Shown: piece after piece, positions 1 through 12,970 of the stretch
Layout of the letters: every line of letters starts with the position of its first letter
Numbering within the stretch: position 1 is the first letter of the stretch
DNA from: Pseudoduganella rivuli
GTDB lineage: Bacteria > Pseudomonadota > Gammaproteobacteria > Burkholderiales > Burkholderiaceae_D
Reading direction: 5' to 3'
Assembly: GCF_009674485.1 (NCBI RefSeq)
Contig: NZ_WKJJ01000012.1
Span: 124,001-188,000, forward strand
DNA length: 64,000 nt
Translations under genes and position numbers: made by a program
Notes under the pieces: model-generated
Told to the model about the DNA's origin: nothing
The model's database searches: none
Seen by the model: the letters and a program-made list of their open reading frames with translations, nothing else

Positions 1-39
1 GAGTTCTGCGCCGAATTTGGTCAGTGGAACTGAGGTCAT
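1..39 (-). CDS. greA: Transcription elongation factor GreA, first 13 codons only
   Basis: The minus strand reads MTSVPLTKFGAEL from an ATG at 39 down to the window edge. This fits the start of betaproteobacterial GreA, which cleaves the 3' end of RNA in backtracked RNA polymerase. Position supports it too, since carA-carB-greA is a common order in this group. The coiled-coil and FKBP-like domains lie outside the window, so only the start can be judged. The carB terminator separates it from carB. Confidence 0.75.
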   Translation of the reverse strand, partial: MTSVPLTKFGAEL

Positions 40-58
40 ATTTGTCTCTCTAGAATAC

Positions 59-101
59 AAAAAAGCACAGAGCCCGCGCCAAGCTGCGGCGCGGGCTCTG
101 T
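59..101 (-). terminator. Rho-independent terminator of carAB
   Basis: A perfect 14-bp stem (67-80 with 88-101) encloses a 7-base loop. On the minus strand it is followed by six T residues (59-64). It starts about 35 bases after the carB stop and ends about 20 bases before the greA start, so it should separate the two transcription units. Confidence 0.9.
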
Positions 102-136
102 CATGTGTGCGGCGAACTACCTTGCCGGCGAAAGTC

Positions 137-4519
<4,383 letters not shown>

Positions 4520-4674
4520 GGGCAACTCCTGATAAAGTTACCGTAGCGGCGCCACGTCAGACGACCTGCATGGGACCCCGGCGTAATCGAATACAACCGC
4601 GGGCTTGCGGATCAGTTGAAAATGGAGGTGTGAGGTAGGCGCTACGGTCGATGGGTAATTGGCTAAACCTTTGA

Positions 4675-4703
4675 ATTATAACCCAAAGCAAGCCTTCCGG
4701 CAA
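4675..4703 (-). promoter_or_regulatory. Predicted sigma-70 promoter for carAB
   Basis: On the minus strand TTGCCG (4698-4703) and a consensus TATAAT (4675-4680) are 17 bases apart. This predicts a leader of about 150 bases before carA. No arginine or pyrimidine operator was recognised. The interval 4704-4871, towards the divergent kinase gene, shows no other feature I can support. Confidence 0.65.
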
Positions 4704-4871
4704 TGGCGGCAACCCCTTCATTGCAGCATGCAATAGCCTTTAGCCGCACTGCACCATCCACACCAGTCATAAATGCAATGATATCAATCAGCAAAGGGGC
4801 GTATTGTATGGGGTGCAGAAGCCTGCCGGCATGCCGCAGGCGGGCCACTCCTGCCGTCGCAGGAACTCCCA

Positions 4872-5843
4872 TTGAACAAACCTCTTCCCCCTGCCGCCGG
4901 TAACCCGGCCGAAAGTCCGGTGACAGACCACCTGGCTGCATTGCAGGCCGTGCACACGGAGGAAGTCGCATTGCTGCGCAACACCATTGATGAACTGACC
5001 TTGCTGGTGTGCCGGCAAGGCGTGGAAAAGCAACAGTTGCAGCAATCGCTGGCCAAGCAACTCCCGCGCTTGCGCGAAGCCAACGAACACCTGGTGCTGG
5101 CAACACTGGGCGCCCAGGAATTGCAGGAGCAGGCTGAGACCACCAACCGGAAGCAAGCCGAATTCATGTCGATGCTGGCGCATGAATTGCGCACGCCGTT
5201 GCAGCCGGTGGCCATCGCGAATGGCATGATCGGGCTGCTGGGCGACGTCCACCCCGACCTGCCGCGCCTGCACGGAGTAATCCAGCGGCAAGTCACGCAC
5301 ATGGCGCGGCTGGTCGACGACTTGCTGGACATCGGCCGCATCCGGGTCGACAAAATGACGGTCGAACCGTGCCGCACCACCTTGTCCGACATTCTCTGCA
5401 GCGCACTGGAAACCGCCCGCCCCATGCTCGACCAGCGCGGCCAGCAAGTCCACACGGCGCTGCCGGACGAGCCGGTGCCGATGATGGGCGACGTCGGGCG
5501 CCTGGTCCAGCTGTTTACCAACCTGCTCGTCAACGCCAGCAAATTCACACCGGACGGCGGCGCCGTGACCATCAGCGCCACACTGCACGGGGCGACGGTC
5601 GACATCCACGTGGCCGATAACGGCGCCGGCATCGCACCGGACCTGCAGAGCCGCGTGTTCGACCTGTACGCACAGGTCGACCCGCAGCAGGCGTCCAGCC
5701 GGGGTGGGCTGGGCATCGGCCTGGCGCTGGTGCGCGCCATTGCCGAAATGCATGGCGGCACCGTCGGCGTCCAGAGCGCAGGCCTTGGCCAGGGTAGCCG
5801 GTTCACCGTCACCCTGCCGGTGCTGGCGACGCCACCAGGCTGA
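4872..5843 (+). CDS. Soluble sensor histidine kinase
   Basis: The 323-residue protein has no signal peptide or membrane segment, so it should be cytoplasmic. Residues 20-100 are charged and probably helical (coiled coil). The HisKA domain has the phospho-acceptor H104 in MLAHELRTPLQ. The HATPase_c domain shows an N box (NLLVNASKF, 217-225), a G1 box (DNGAGIAP, 249-256) and a G2 box (GGLGIGLAL, 278-286), so it looks active. There is no receiver domain and no response regulator nearby. The start is TTG at 4872, seven bases after AGGA. It lies 78 bases before an unknown gene and the KaiC-like ATPase, the likely partners. The stimulus is unknown. Confidence 0.88.
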   Translation: MNKPLPPAAGNPAESPVTDHLAALQAVHTEEVALLRNTIDELTLLVCRQGVEKQQLQQSLAKQLPRLREANEHLVLATLGAQELQEQAETTNRKQAEFMSMLAHELRTPLQPVAIANGMIGLLGDVHPDLPRLHGVIQRQVTHMARLVDDLLDIGRIRVDKMTVEPCRTTLSDILCSALETARPMLDQRGQQVHTALPDEPVPMMGDVGRLVQLFTNLLVNASKFTPDGGAVTISATLHGATVDIHVADNGAGIAPDLQSRVFDLYAQVDPQQASSRGGLGIGLALVRAIAEMHGGTVGVQSAGLGQGSRFTVTLPVLATPPG

Positions 5844-5921
5844 CTGCGAACTGCCATGCCGGGTGCTATGCTCGCGCCTCGCCGCCACCTTCCCGCAGCG
5901 GGACAGGAAAGAAAATACACC

Positions 5922-6350
5922 ATGGTCACCAGCACAGAACTGCGGCACCAACGGATCGCCCGCGCTGTCCTGCGCCAGCCGGATGCCGCCGCCGACAGCG
6001 GCGTGCCCGCCATCAGTGCACTACGGTGGCGTCAGCTTGCCCGGCAATTGTGTCCCGTCATCGGCGACGGCGGCTTCATGGCGCTCTACCTGCGCAGCCT
6101 GCACGTTGCACGCAACCAATACGGTTGGCTGCCGCAGCACGAAGCGCTGCCGGCCGACGCCGCCTTCACGCTGCTGGAACAGGCGCTGCTGCCCCACGAT
6201 GCCGCCACGGCGGGCAGCGCCAGCACAGCCTTGCTGTGCATCTTTATCGACACCCTCATATTACTCATCGGCGAACTCTTAACCACCAGCGTCCTGCGCG
6301 AAGCCTGGGGCGATGACGTTGAGAACCATGCTGGAACGGAGCTTCCTTGA
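5922..6350 (+). CDS. Unrecognised 142-residue protein between kinase and KaiC-like gene
   Basis: I do not recognise the family. The ATG at 5922 follows AGGAAAG with good spacing. An upstream in-frame ATG at 5856 would add 22 residues but lacks a ribosome-binding site. The protein looks mainly helical. A markedly hydrophobic stretch near residues 104-119 (rich in Leu and Ile, with Cys and Asp) could be a buried helix or a membrane segment. No catalytic motif is visible. Its TGA overlaps the next ATG by one base, so translation is probably coupled to the KaiC-like protein, which suggests a dedicated partner or adaptor. Confidence 0.7.
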   Translation: MVTSTELRHQRIARAVLRQPDAAADSGVPAISALRWRQLARQLCPVIGDGGFMALYLRSLHVARNQYGWLPQHEALPADAAFTLLEQALLPHDAATAGSASTALLCIFIDTLILLIGELLTTSVLREAWGDDVENHAGTELP

Positions 6351-7825
6351 TGAACAAAGTACACATACAGCGCCTGGCGACAGGCATCCCGGGGCTGGAC
6401 AACCTGCTGGGCGGCGGCGTGCCGGAATATTCATTCAACCTGCTGGCCGGTACACCGGGCAGCGGCAAGACCACGCTGGCCCACCAGATCATGTTTTCGC
6501 TGGCGACGCCGGAACGCCGTGCCCTGTTCTTCACGGTGCTGGGCGAGCCGCCGCTGAAAATGCTGCGCTACCAGCAGCAATTCCCGTTTTTCGACGTCGC
6601 CAAACTGAACCAGTCCGTCAAATTCGTCAACCTGGCGGCGGACTTGCTGGACGGCGATTTCGACCGCGTGCTGGCGCGCATTGCCGCGGAAGTGGCGGCG
6701 TTCGAACCGGGCCTGGTGTTTGTCGATTCGTTCCGCTCGGTGGCGCAATCGGCCCGGACCATGGACGCCGGCACGGCGGGCTTGCAGCATTTTGTGCAGC
6801 AGCTCGGCATGCAGATGACCGGCTGGCTGGCCACCACGTTCCTGATCGGCGAATACCTGGCGCCCGAGGCCGAAGCCAGCCCCATCTTCACCGTGGCCGA
6901 CGGCATCCTGTGGCTGTCGCAGCAGGTGCAGCGCGACGCCATGGTGCGCAAGATCCAGGTGGTGAAAATGCGCGGCCAGGCGCAGTCGCTGGGCGTGCAT
7001 ACTTTCCGCATCAGCGACAAGGGCGTGGAAATCTTCCCGCGCGCGGTATTGCAGGCCGACAGCGCACAGCATGTCCCCATCAGCGGCAGCGAACGCCTGT
7101 CGACCGGCGCCCCGGCGCTGGACCAGATGCTGGGCGGCGGCATACCGTCCGCCTACTCAATGCTGGTGGTGGGACCGTCCGGGTCCGGCAAAACCGTGCT
7201 GGCCACGCAATTCCTGGCCGAAGGCGCACGCAACGGCGAGCCGGGCGTGATTGCGGCATTTGAAAAAAGCCCCAACCAGCTGCTCAGCCGTCAATTGAAC
7301 CAGCTGGTCGACAGCGGCATGGTCAGCGTGGTCAATACCCGTACGCTGGACCTGTCGATCGATGAAATCCTGCACGACCTGGTGGCCATGATCACCCGCA
7401 CCCAGGCGCGGCGGGTGGTGATCGATTCCCTGTCGGGCTTCGAGCTGTCGCTGGCGCCGGCCTTCCGCGACGACTTCCGGGAATCGCTGTACCGCCTGAT
7501 CGCCGTCCTGACCGGCATGGGCGTGACGGTATTGATGACGGCCGAACTGGAAGACCGCTATACCGCGCTCAGCTTCAGTTCCCACGGCAACGCTTTCCTG
7601 GCCGACGCGATCGTCATGCAGCGCTATGTGGAACTGGATGGCAGCCTGCTGCGCGCGATCGCCGTGGTGAAAGTGCGCGCCAGCGAACACAGCAAGGAAA
7701 TCCGCTTCTTCGAAATCGATGGCGGCGGCATCCAGATCGGCGCAGCGGTCACCGGTTACCAGGGCATCCTGGCCGGCAACCCGGTCCGCGTGGCGGGACC
7801 GGGGCGGTCCGACAGCGTGTTTTAA
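6350..7825 (+). CDS. KaiC-like double-domain ATPase (RecA/RAD55 superfamily)
   Basis: This 491-residue protein has two KaiC domains in tandem. The first carries Walker A GTPGSGKT (34-41) and the second GPSGSGKT (275-282). Each begins with the TGIPGLDxxLGGG-type motif typical of KaiC. By hand alignment to cyanobacterial KaiC, the CII phosphorylation pair Ser431/Thr432 becomes Ala/Phe, and the CI catalytic Glu pair becomes Leu/Gly. In CII the first Glu is kept and the second becomes Lys (FEKS). No kaiA or kaiB is present, so this is probably a signalling or assembly ATPase and not a clock. It follows the kinase and the unknown gene on one strand. A TTG at 6347 is an alternative start. Confidence 0.88.
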   Translation: MNKVHIQRLATGIPGLDNLLGGGVPEYSFNLLAGTPGSGKTTLAHQIMFSLATPERRALFFTVLGEPPLKMLRYQQQFPFFDVAKLNQSVKFVNLAADLLDGDFDRVLARIAAEVAAFEPGLVFVDSFRSVAQSARTMDAGTAGLQHFVQQLGMQMTGWLATTFLIGEYLAPEAEASPIFTVADGILWLSQQVQRDAMVRKIQVVKMRGQAQSLGVHTFRISDKGVEIFPRAVLQADSAQHVPISGSERLSTGAPALDQMLGGGIPSAYSMLVVGPSGSGKTVLATQFLAEGARNGEPGVIAAFEKSPNQLLSRQLNQLVDSGMVSVVNTRTLDLSIDEILHDLVAMITRTQARRVVIDSLSGFELSLAPAFRDDFRESLYRLIAVLTGMGVTVLMTAELEDRYTALSFSSHGNAFLADAIVMQRYVELDGSLLRAIAVVKVRASEHSKEIRFFEIDGGGIQIGAAVTGYQGILAGNPVRVAGPGRSDSVF

Positions 7826-8229
7826 ACGCCCAGGGCGGCGATGCCGGCCTTGGCGATTTGCGCGTCTTCGTTCGATTTCACGCCCGACACGCCAACCGCG
7901 CCCACCACGTGGCCGTCGACGATGATCGGCACGCCGCCTTCCAGCATGCCTTCGACGCCAGGCGCCGACAGGAACGACACGCGGCCATTGTTGATCATCT
8001 CTTCATAGATACGCGATTCGCGGCGGCCCAGCGCGGCGGTACGCGCCTTCGACGGGGCAATCACGGACGACATCGGCGCGGCGCCATCGAGACGCTGGAA
8101 CCACAGCGGATGGCCGCCATCGTCAACGATGGAAAATGCGACCGCCCACTTGTTGGCCACGGCTTCGGCTTCGGCGGCAGCGGCGATTTTTTTCACATCT
8201 TCGAGGGTCAGCATTGGTTTGGTTTGCAT
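7822..8229 (-). CDS. GlcG/HbpS-family heme-binding-like protein
   Basis: The 135-residue protein matches the GlcG/HbpS family (formerly DUF336): a start like LTLEDVKKIAAAAEAEA, a central VDDGGHPLWFQRLDGA and a C-terminal GGVPIIVDGHVVGAVGVSG. Members are small alpha/beta proteins, some of which bind heme or sense redox state; the role here is unknown. The ATG at 8229 is preceded by AGGA at a good distance. Longer in-frame starts to 8295 lack a ribosome-binding site. Its stop overlaps the KaiC-like gene stop tail to tail (TTAA shared), so the two genes converge with no terminator between them. Confidence 0.85.
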   Translation of the reverse strand: MQTKPMLTLEDVKKIAAAAEAEAVANKWAVAFSIVDDGGHPLWFQRLDGAAPMSSVIAPSKARTAALGRRESRIYEEMINNGRVSFLSAPGVEGMLEGGVPIIVDGHVVGAVGVSGVKSNEDAQIAKAGIAALGV

Positions 8230-8307
8230 GGCGGTTCCTGTGCGTTGTAATGGTTGAATGCGGACGGCAACCGCACCTGCGGTTGCCGCGTACATGCGAA
8301 AGCAGGC

Positions 8308-9300
8308 TTACTGCTCGCGCAGTGCTTTGAGCTTGGTCTTGATTTGCGCCATCACCGCATTGGTGGCGCGCTCACCGGCCTGGATGGCCTTGCTGCGATT
8401 GCCGAAATCGTTACCCGCCATCTTGCCCAACGGTGGCTGGATGACGATATCGGCTTCCTTCAATTCATACTGGTTGATGCGCTGACCCATGATGGCGAAG
8501 GTCTGCATGATCACTTCCAGCGAACTGATGGCGGCCTGCGCTTCGGTCTGGGTCGAGATATTGACGGCAATGATGAAATCCGCGCCCATTTCACGCGTGA
8601 ATTTCACGGGCACGGGCGCCACCAGGCCGCCATCGACATAGGTATGGCTGCCGATCACGACCGGCTGGAACACACCGGGCACGGACGAACTGGCGCGCAC
8701 CGCCATGCCGGTATTGCCGCGCTGGAACAGGATGGGCTGGCCGTTTTTCAAATCCGTCGCCACGGCGCCGAATGAAATCTTGAGTTTTTCTATGGGACGG
8801 AAATTCACCGTCTTGTTGACATAGGATTGCAGCGCCTCGCCCTTCAGCACGCCGGACGATTTGCCGAACAGCGGCATGGCCCAGTCGGAAATCGCCGCTT
8901 CATCCATGTCGTACGCCATTTTTTGCAGCGTGGCGCCGGAATGGCCCGCCGCATACATGGCGCCCACCACGCTGCCGGCCGACGTGCCCACCACGATATC
9001 GGGCACGATACCCTGCGCTTCCAGCGCCTTGATCACGCCGATATGGGCGAAGCCCCGCGCGGCGCCGCCGCCCAGCGCCAGGCCGATCTTGATTTTGCGG
9101 GGAACGGGCGCGACGGCGACCGGCGACCCGGGGTCGGCCGGCGCCGCATTCGGCGTGGACGGATTGACGGCCGGCGTGGTGGCCGGGGTGCCACTGCCCG
9201 TCTGCGGCGTCGCTGGTGGCGGCGTGCGGGGGCCGGTTGTGGCACAGCCGCCCAGCGCCAGAGCAGCCAGGGCGGCAATTAACTTGTGTTTCAGGGACAT
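8308..9300 (-). CDS. Patatin-like phospholipase lipoprotein (RssA-like)
   Basis: This is a predicted lipid hydrolase of 330 residues. A lipoprotein signal ends at LGGC with the lipidated Cys19, followed by a Pro/Ala/Thr-rich linker to about residue 70. The patatin domain has the oxyanion-hole motif GGGAARG, the nucleophile elbow GTSAG and the DGG motif (YVDGGLVAPVPV) that completes the Ser/Asp dyad, so it appears catalytically complete. A Cys after a lipobox suggests anchoring in the periplasm, on the inner or outer membrane. It lies 78 bases upstream of the GlcG-like gene on the same strand. The substrate is unknown. Confidence 0.9.
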   Translation of the reverse strand: MSLKHKLIAALAALALGGCATTGPRTPPPATPQTGSGTPATTPAVNPSTPNAAPADPGSPVAVAPVPRKIKIGLALGGGAARGFAHIGVIKALEAQGIVPDIVVGTSAGSVVGAMYAAGHSGATLQKMAYDMDEAAISDWAMPLFGKSSGVLKGEALQSYVNKTVNFRPIEKLKISFGAVATDLKNGQPILFQRGNTGMAVRASSSVPGVFQPVVIGSHTYVDGGLVAPVPVKFTREMGADFIIAVNISTQTEAQAAISSLEVIMQTFAIMGQRINQYELKEADIVIQPPLGKMAGNDFGNRSKAIQAGERATNAVMAQIKTKLKALREQ

Positions 9301-9427
9301 ATGACAATCATCGCGGGTTGAGCCGCGAGATTGTAGCGCAATAGGACAGCGCTGGCTTAAAAATGCCTTACAGCAAACTGACTGACGCTCTTATATAGTG
9401 TGTATATTGATTTGAATATAACCACAT

Positions 9428-10705
9428 TTAAACGTTCGGCAAATTCACCGTAAAACTGCTGCCCTTCCCCGCTTCCGACGTGATCGACAGGTTGCCGCCA
9501 TGGCGCAGCAGCACGTGCTTGACGATGGCCAGCCCCAGTCCCGTCCCCTGGGTTTCGCGCGACCGGCTCTTGTCGACCCGGTAGAAACGCTCCGTCAGGC
9601 GGGAAATGTGTTCGGGGCTGATGCCAATGCCCGTGTCTTCCACCACGAATTGCGCGCCACGCGACGATTTCAGCCACTTCAGGTGGATTTCACCGCCGGC
9701 CGGCGTATAGCGCACGGCATTCGACGCCAGGTTGCCAAACGCGCTGTGCAACTCGTCCGGGCTGCCGCTGATGTCCGGCCCATCGACTTCCAGTGAAATC
9801 GTATGCTTGCCCGCCGACAGTGCGCGCGCATCGCTGAGCACCCGGTCCAGCAGTTTTTTCACATCCACACGCTCGGAGCGCAGCGGGTGGTCGACCGACT
9901 CCAGGCGCGACAACGTCAGCATATCCTCGATCAAATGCTGCATGCGGTTGCCCTGCTCCATCATCAGCTTCAAATGCGCCAGGCGGGTGGCCGGATCCAG
10001 TTCCTCCGACAGCGCGATTTCCAGGAAACCGACGATCACCGTCAGGGGCGTGCGCAATTCATGGGATGCATTGGCGATAAAGTCGCGCCGCATCATTTCA
10101 TTGCGCTCCGATTCCGTCACATCGTGCGTGACGAGAATCTGGCGCCGGTTTTCAAACGGGATGATGTGGACAATCAGCTTGCGTTCGCGGAACGTCAACG
10201 TCAGCGGCTGGTCGTAGCGGCCCAGGATGATGTAATCCATGAATTCCGGGCTGCGGATCAGGTTCGTCACGCGCATGCCCTTGTCGCGGTCATGGCGCAA
10301 GCCCAGGTGGGCTTCGGCCGCCGGATTGCACCACTCGAGGAACAGCACGTCGTCCATGATGACGACGCCGTCCGGCAGCAAGTGCATGGCCTGCCGGAAG
10401 CGCGCCAGCCATTCCGTCAACTCGGCCTGGTTTTTCTCGTCGTCGCGCCGCATGCGGTACAAGCGGGAAAACACGGCGGTCCATTCGCCCCAGCCGTCGG
10501 GCAGGCGCACGCTTTGCGGATCGTCCATCCACGCCGACAATTGCGACAGGTAGCGCAACTGCACGAACACGATGGTGGCCAGCGCCAGCAGCGATACGCT
10601 CAAAGCCGGCACCATGCCGAACATCCACCACAGCACGCCGGCACCAGCGGCCATGGCCGCCATGCGGATGGCGACCGGCACCCAGAACACCAGGTGCGGG
10701 TTCAT
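9428..10705 (-). CDS. phoR: Phosphate regulon sensor histidine kinase PhoR
   Basis: A 425-residue inner-membrane kinase that senses phosphate status through the Pst transporter and PhoU and phosphorylates PhoB. Two hydrophobic segments lie in the first 50 residues, then a PAS domain near 100-200 (LLPDGVVIMDDVLFLEWCNPAAE), HisKA with SHELRTPLTV, and HATPase_c with NLASNAVRYTP, DTGIGISPEH and GTGLGLAIVKH. The ATG overlaps the phoB stop by four bases (ATGA), so translation is coupled. It is the last gene of the pst-pho cluster; 127 bases separate it from the lipoprotein gene downstream. Confidence 0.97.
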   Translation of the reverse strand: MNPHLVFWVPVAIRMAAMAAGAGVLWWMFGMVPALSVSLLALATIVFVQLRYLSQLSAWMDDPQSVRLPDGWGEWTAVFSRLYRMRRDDEKNQAELTEWLARFRQAMHLLPDGVVIMDDVLFLEWCNPAAEAHLGLRHDRDKGMRVTNLIRSPEFMDYIILGRYDQPLTLTFRERKLIVHIIPFENRRQILVTHDVTESERNEMMRRDFIANASHELRTPLTVIVGFLEIALSEELDPATRLAHLKLMMEQGNRMQHLIEDMLTLSRLESVDHPLRSERVDVKKLLDRVLSDARALSAGKHTISLEVDGPDISGSPDELHSAFGNLASNAVRYTPAGGEIHLKWLKSSRGAQFVVEDTGIGISPEHISRLTERFYRVDKSRSRETQGTGLGLAIVKHVLLRHGGNLSITSEAGKGSSFTVNLPNV

Positions 10706-11394
10706 GCCTTCTCGGACAGCATGTAGCCGACGCTGCGCACGGTCTTGATCAAGTGTTCAGCATCCTTCAGCGCCTTGCGCAGGCGCAGCACGTGCACGTC
10801 CACCGTGCGTTCTTCGATCACCACGTGGTCGCCCCACACCTTGTCGAGCAACTGCGAGCGGGAAAACACGCGCTCCGGGTGCGCCATGAAGAATTTCAAC
10901 AGCTTGTATTCCGCGTGGCCGATATCGATTTTCTGGTTATTCATCGATACCGTGCAGCTGACCGGATCGAGCGTCACCGCACCGGCCGACATTTGCGTCT
11001 GCGCGTGTTCCGGGCTCTTGCGGCGCAACAGCGCCTTGGTGCGCGCCAGCAGTTCGCGGGGCGAAAACGGTTTCGTGATGTAATCGTCCGCACCGCTGTT
11101 CAGGCCGGACAGCTTATCCTCTTCCATGCTTTTTGCCGTCAGCATGATGATGGGGATGTCCTGGAACTGGCGGTCGGAGCGGATGCGCGACAGCAGGCGC
11201 AAACCCGACTGGTCCGGCAGCATCCAGTCCAGCAACATCAGTTGCGGGGTGCGCTTGGTGATGAAATCCCACGCATCCTGCACCGTCGAAACGGAACAGA
11301 CATTCCACCCCGCGTCGCGCAGGGAAAACGTGACCAGCTCGATAATGGCTGGTTCATCTTCCACAATCAGTACAGTTGTCTTATCGGATGCCAT
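10702..11394 (-). CDS. phoB: Phosphate regulon response regulator PhoB
   Basis: A 230-residue OmpR/PhoB-type regulator. The receiver domain has the acidic pocket (VEDEP) and the phospho-acceptor Asp in MLLDWMLPDQSG. The C-terminal winged helix shows the transactivation and recognition region (FSRSQLLDKVWGDHVVIEERTVDVHVLRLRKAL, taken here as positions near 10790-10890). It should bind the Pho boxes found at 16.1-16.2 kb in this window. It is followed by phoR with a four-base overlap and preceded by phoU with a 31-base gap. Confidence 0.98.
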   Translation of the reverse strand: MASDKTTVLIVEDEPAIIELVTFSLRDAGWNVCSVSTVQDAWDFITKRTPQLMLLDWMLPDQSGLRLLSRIRSDRQFQDIPIIMLTAKSMEEDKLSGLNSGADDYITKPFSPRELLARTKALLRRKSPEHAQTQMSAGAVTLDPVSCTVSMNNQKIDIGHAEYKLLKFFMAHPERVFSRSQLLDKVWGDHVVIEERTVDVHVLRLRKALKDAEHLIKTVRSVGYMLSEKA

Positions 11395-11425
11395 TTTGCT
11401 CGGTATTCAGTCAAACCTGTTTTTC

Positions 11426-12127
11426 TTACGCTTCGTCCTGCACTTGTGGCGCCGGGCGGGAGTGGCGGATGTCCTTGCCTTCCACCACGTAAATCACGTA
11501 TTCCGCGATGTTCTTCGCATGGTCGCCGATCCGCTCGATGGCCTTGGCCACCCACAGCGTATCGAGCGCGGCCGAGATTGTACGCGGATCCTCCATCATA
11601 AACGTAATCAGGTTACGCATGATGGAACGGAATTCGTGGTCGATCACGGCATCCTGGGCGATCAATTGCAACGCCTGCTGCTGGTCGCTGCGCGCAAACG
11701 CGTCCAGCGCATCGTGCAGCATGTCGCTGGTGGCATTGGCAATGCCGCGCACCATTTCATAGTGGTTGATGCCGGCCGCGCCGCGCGAGTGCAGGCTTTT
11801 CGCGACGCGGGCGATCTTGGTGGCTTCGTCGCCAATACGCTCCAGGTCAGTAATCACTTTAATCGTCGCCATCACCGTGCGCAAATCGTTGGCGGTCGGC
11901 TGGCGGCGCACGATCAGGTGGCTGCACGCATCATCCAGCTGCACTTCCAGCTGGTTGACGGTATCGTCTTCGCGCATCACGCGCTCGGCGCGCTCCAGGT
12001 TGCCGATGCGGAAGCACGTCATCGCATCCAGGAACTGGGTTTCCACGATGCCGCCCATCAGCAGCACCTTGGAACGGATTGATTCCAGTTCCTCGTCGTA
12101 TTTCTTGGAAGAATGTTCGCCCATCAT
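11426..12127 (-). CDS. phoU: Phosphate transport system regulator PhoU
   Basis: A 233-residue all-helical cytoplasmic protein with two PhoU repeats of three-helix bundles (for example around VLLMGGIVETQFLDAM and MLHDALDAFARSD). PhoU links the PstSCAB transporter to PhoR and keeps the regulon off when phosphate is plentiful. Two ATG codons occur in tandem; the first follows GGAGAGA with a good spacer and is used. Gene order pstB-phoU-phoB-phoR is the usual one in betaproteobacteria. Confidence 0.97.
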   Translation of the reverse strand: MMGEHSSKKYDEELESIRSKVLLMGGIVETQFLDAMTCFRIGNLERAERVMREDDTVNQLEVQLDDACSHLIVRRQPTANDLRTVMATIKVITDLERIGDEATKIARVAKSLHSRGAAGINHYEMVRGIANATSDMLHDALDAFARSDQQQALQLIAQDAVIDHEFRSIMRNLITFMMEDPRTISAALDTLWVAKAIERIGDHAKNIAEYVIYVVEGKDIRHSRPAPQVQDEA

Positions 12128-12160
12128 GTGTATCTCTCCGTGTAATGTTGTTTTTATTAA

Positions 12161-12961
12161 TTAACCGAAGCGGCCGGTAATGTAATCCTGCGTTTCCTTG
12201 CGGGCAGGATTCATGAAGATCTGATCGGTCTCGCCGAATTCCACCAATTCACCCAGGTACATGTACGCCGTGTAATCCGAGCAGCGCGCCGCCTGCTGCA
12301 TGTTGTGGGTCACGATGGCAATGGTGTAATCCTGTTTCAGTTCGCTGATCAGTTCTTCGACTTTCGACGTCGAGATCGGGTCCAGCGCGGACGTCGGTTC
12401 GTCCAGCAACAGCACGTCGGGCTTGACCGCCACGCCGCGCGCGATGCACAGGCGCTGCTGCTGGCCGCCGGACAGCGACAGGCCGCTCTTGTTCAGTTTG
12501 TCTTTGACTTCGGTCCACAGGGCGGCTTTTTTCAGCGCCCATTCCACGCGCTCGTCCATCTCGCCCTTCGACAAGTCTTCGTACAGGCGCACCCCGAACG
12601 CGATGTTGTCGTAAATCGACATCGGGAACGGCGTCGGCTTCTGGAACACCATGCCCACTTTGGCGCGCAGCATGTTCACGTCCTGGCCCTGGTCGAGGAT
12701 GTTGGTGCCGCGGTACATGATGGCGCCTTCCGCGCGCTGGCCCGGGTACAGGTCGTACATGCGGTTCAAGGTGCGCAGCAGCGTCGACTTGCCGCAGCCG
12801 GACGGGCCGATGAACGCGGTCACCTGCTTTTCATGGATGTCCAGGTTCACGTTGTGCAGACTTTGGGTCTTGCCGTAGAAGAAGTTCAGGCCCGAAATCT
12901 CGATGGTTTTACGCTTGGCAGTCATGGATGGGGTCGCAGCGGTATTCAGTTGAGTATTCAT
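12161..12961 (-). CDS. pstB: Phosphate ABC transporter ATP-binding protein PstB
   Basis: This 266-residue ATPase powers high-affinity phosphate import. Walker A is GPSGCGKST, the signature LSGGQQQR, and Walker B LLLDEPTSALDP, followed by the His-loop (IVTHNMQQA). About 18 residues before the ABC core vary among relatives. It lies nine bases after pstA on the minus strand, within the pst operon. Confidence 0.98.
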   Translation of the reverse strand: MNTQLNTAATPSMTAKRKTIEISGLNFFYGKTQSLHNVNLDIHEKQVTAFIGPSGCGKSTLLRTLNRMYDLYPGQRAEGAIMYRGTNILDQGQDVNMLRAKVGMVFQKPTPFPMSIYDNIAFGVRLYEDLSKGEMDERVEWALKKAALWTEVKDKLNKSGLSLSGGQQQRLCIARGVAVKPDVLLLDEPTSALDPISTSKVEELISELKQDYTIAIVTHNMQQAARCSDYTAYMYLGELVEFGETDQIFMNPARKETQDYITGRFG

Positions 12962-12970
12962 GATGTGTAG

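Noticed and set aside
6350..7825. A full circadian clock (kaiABC)
   Set aside because: No kaiA or kaiB is near, and the phosphorylation sites are missing.
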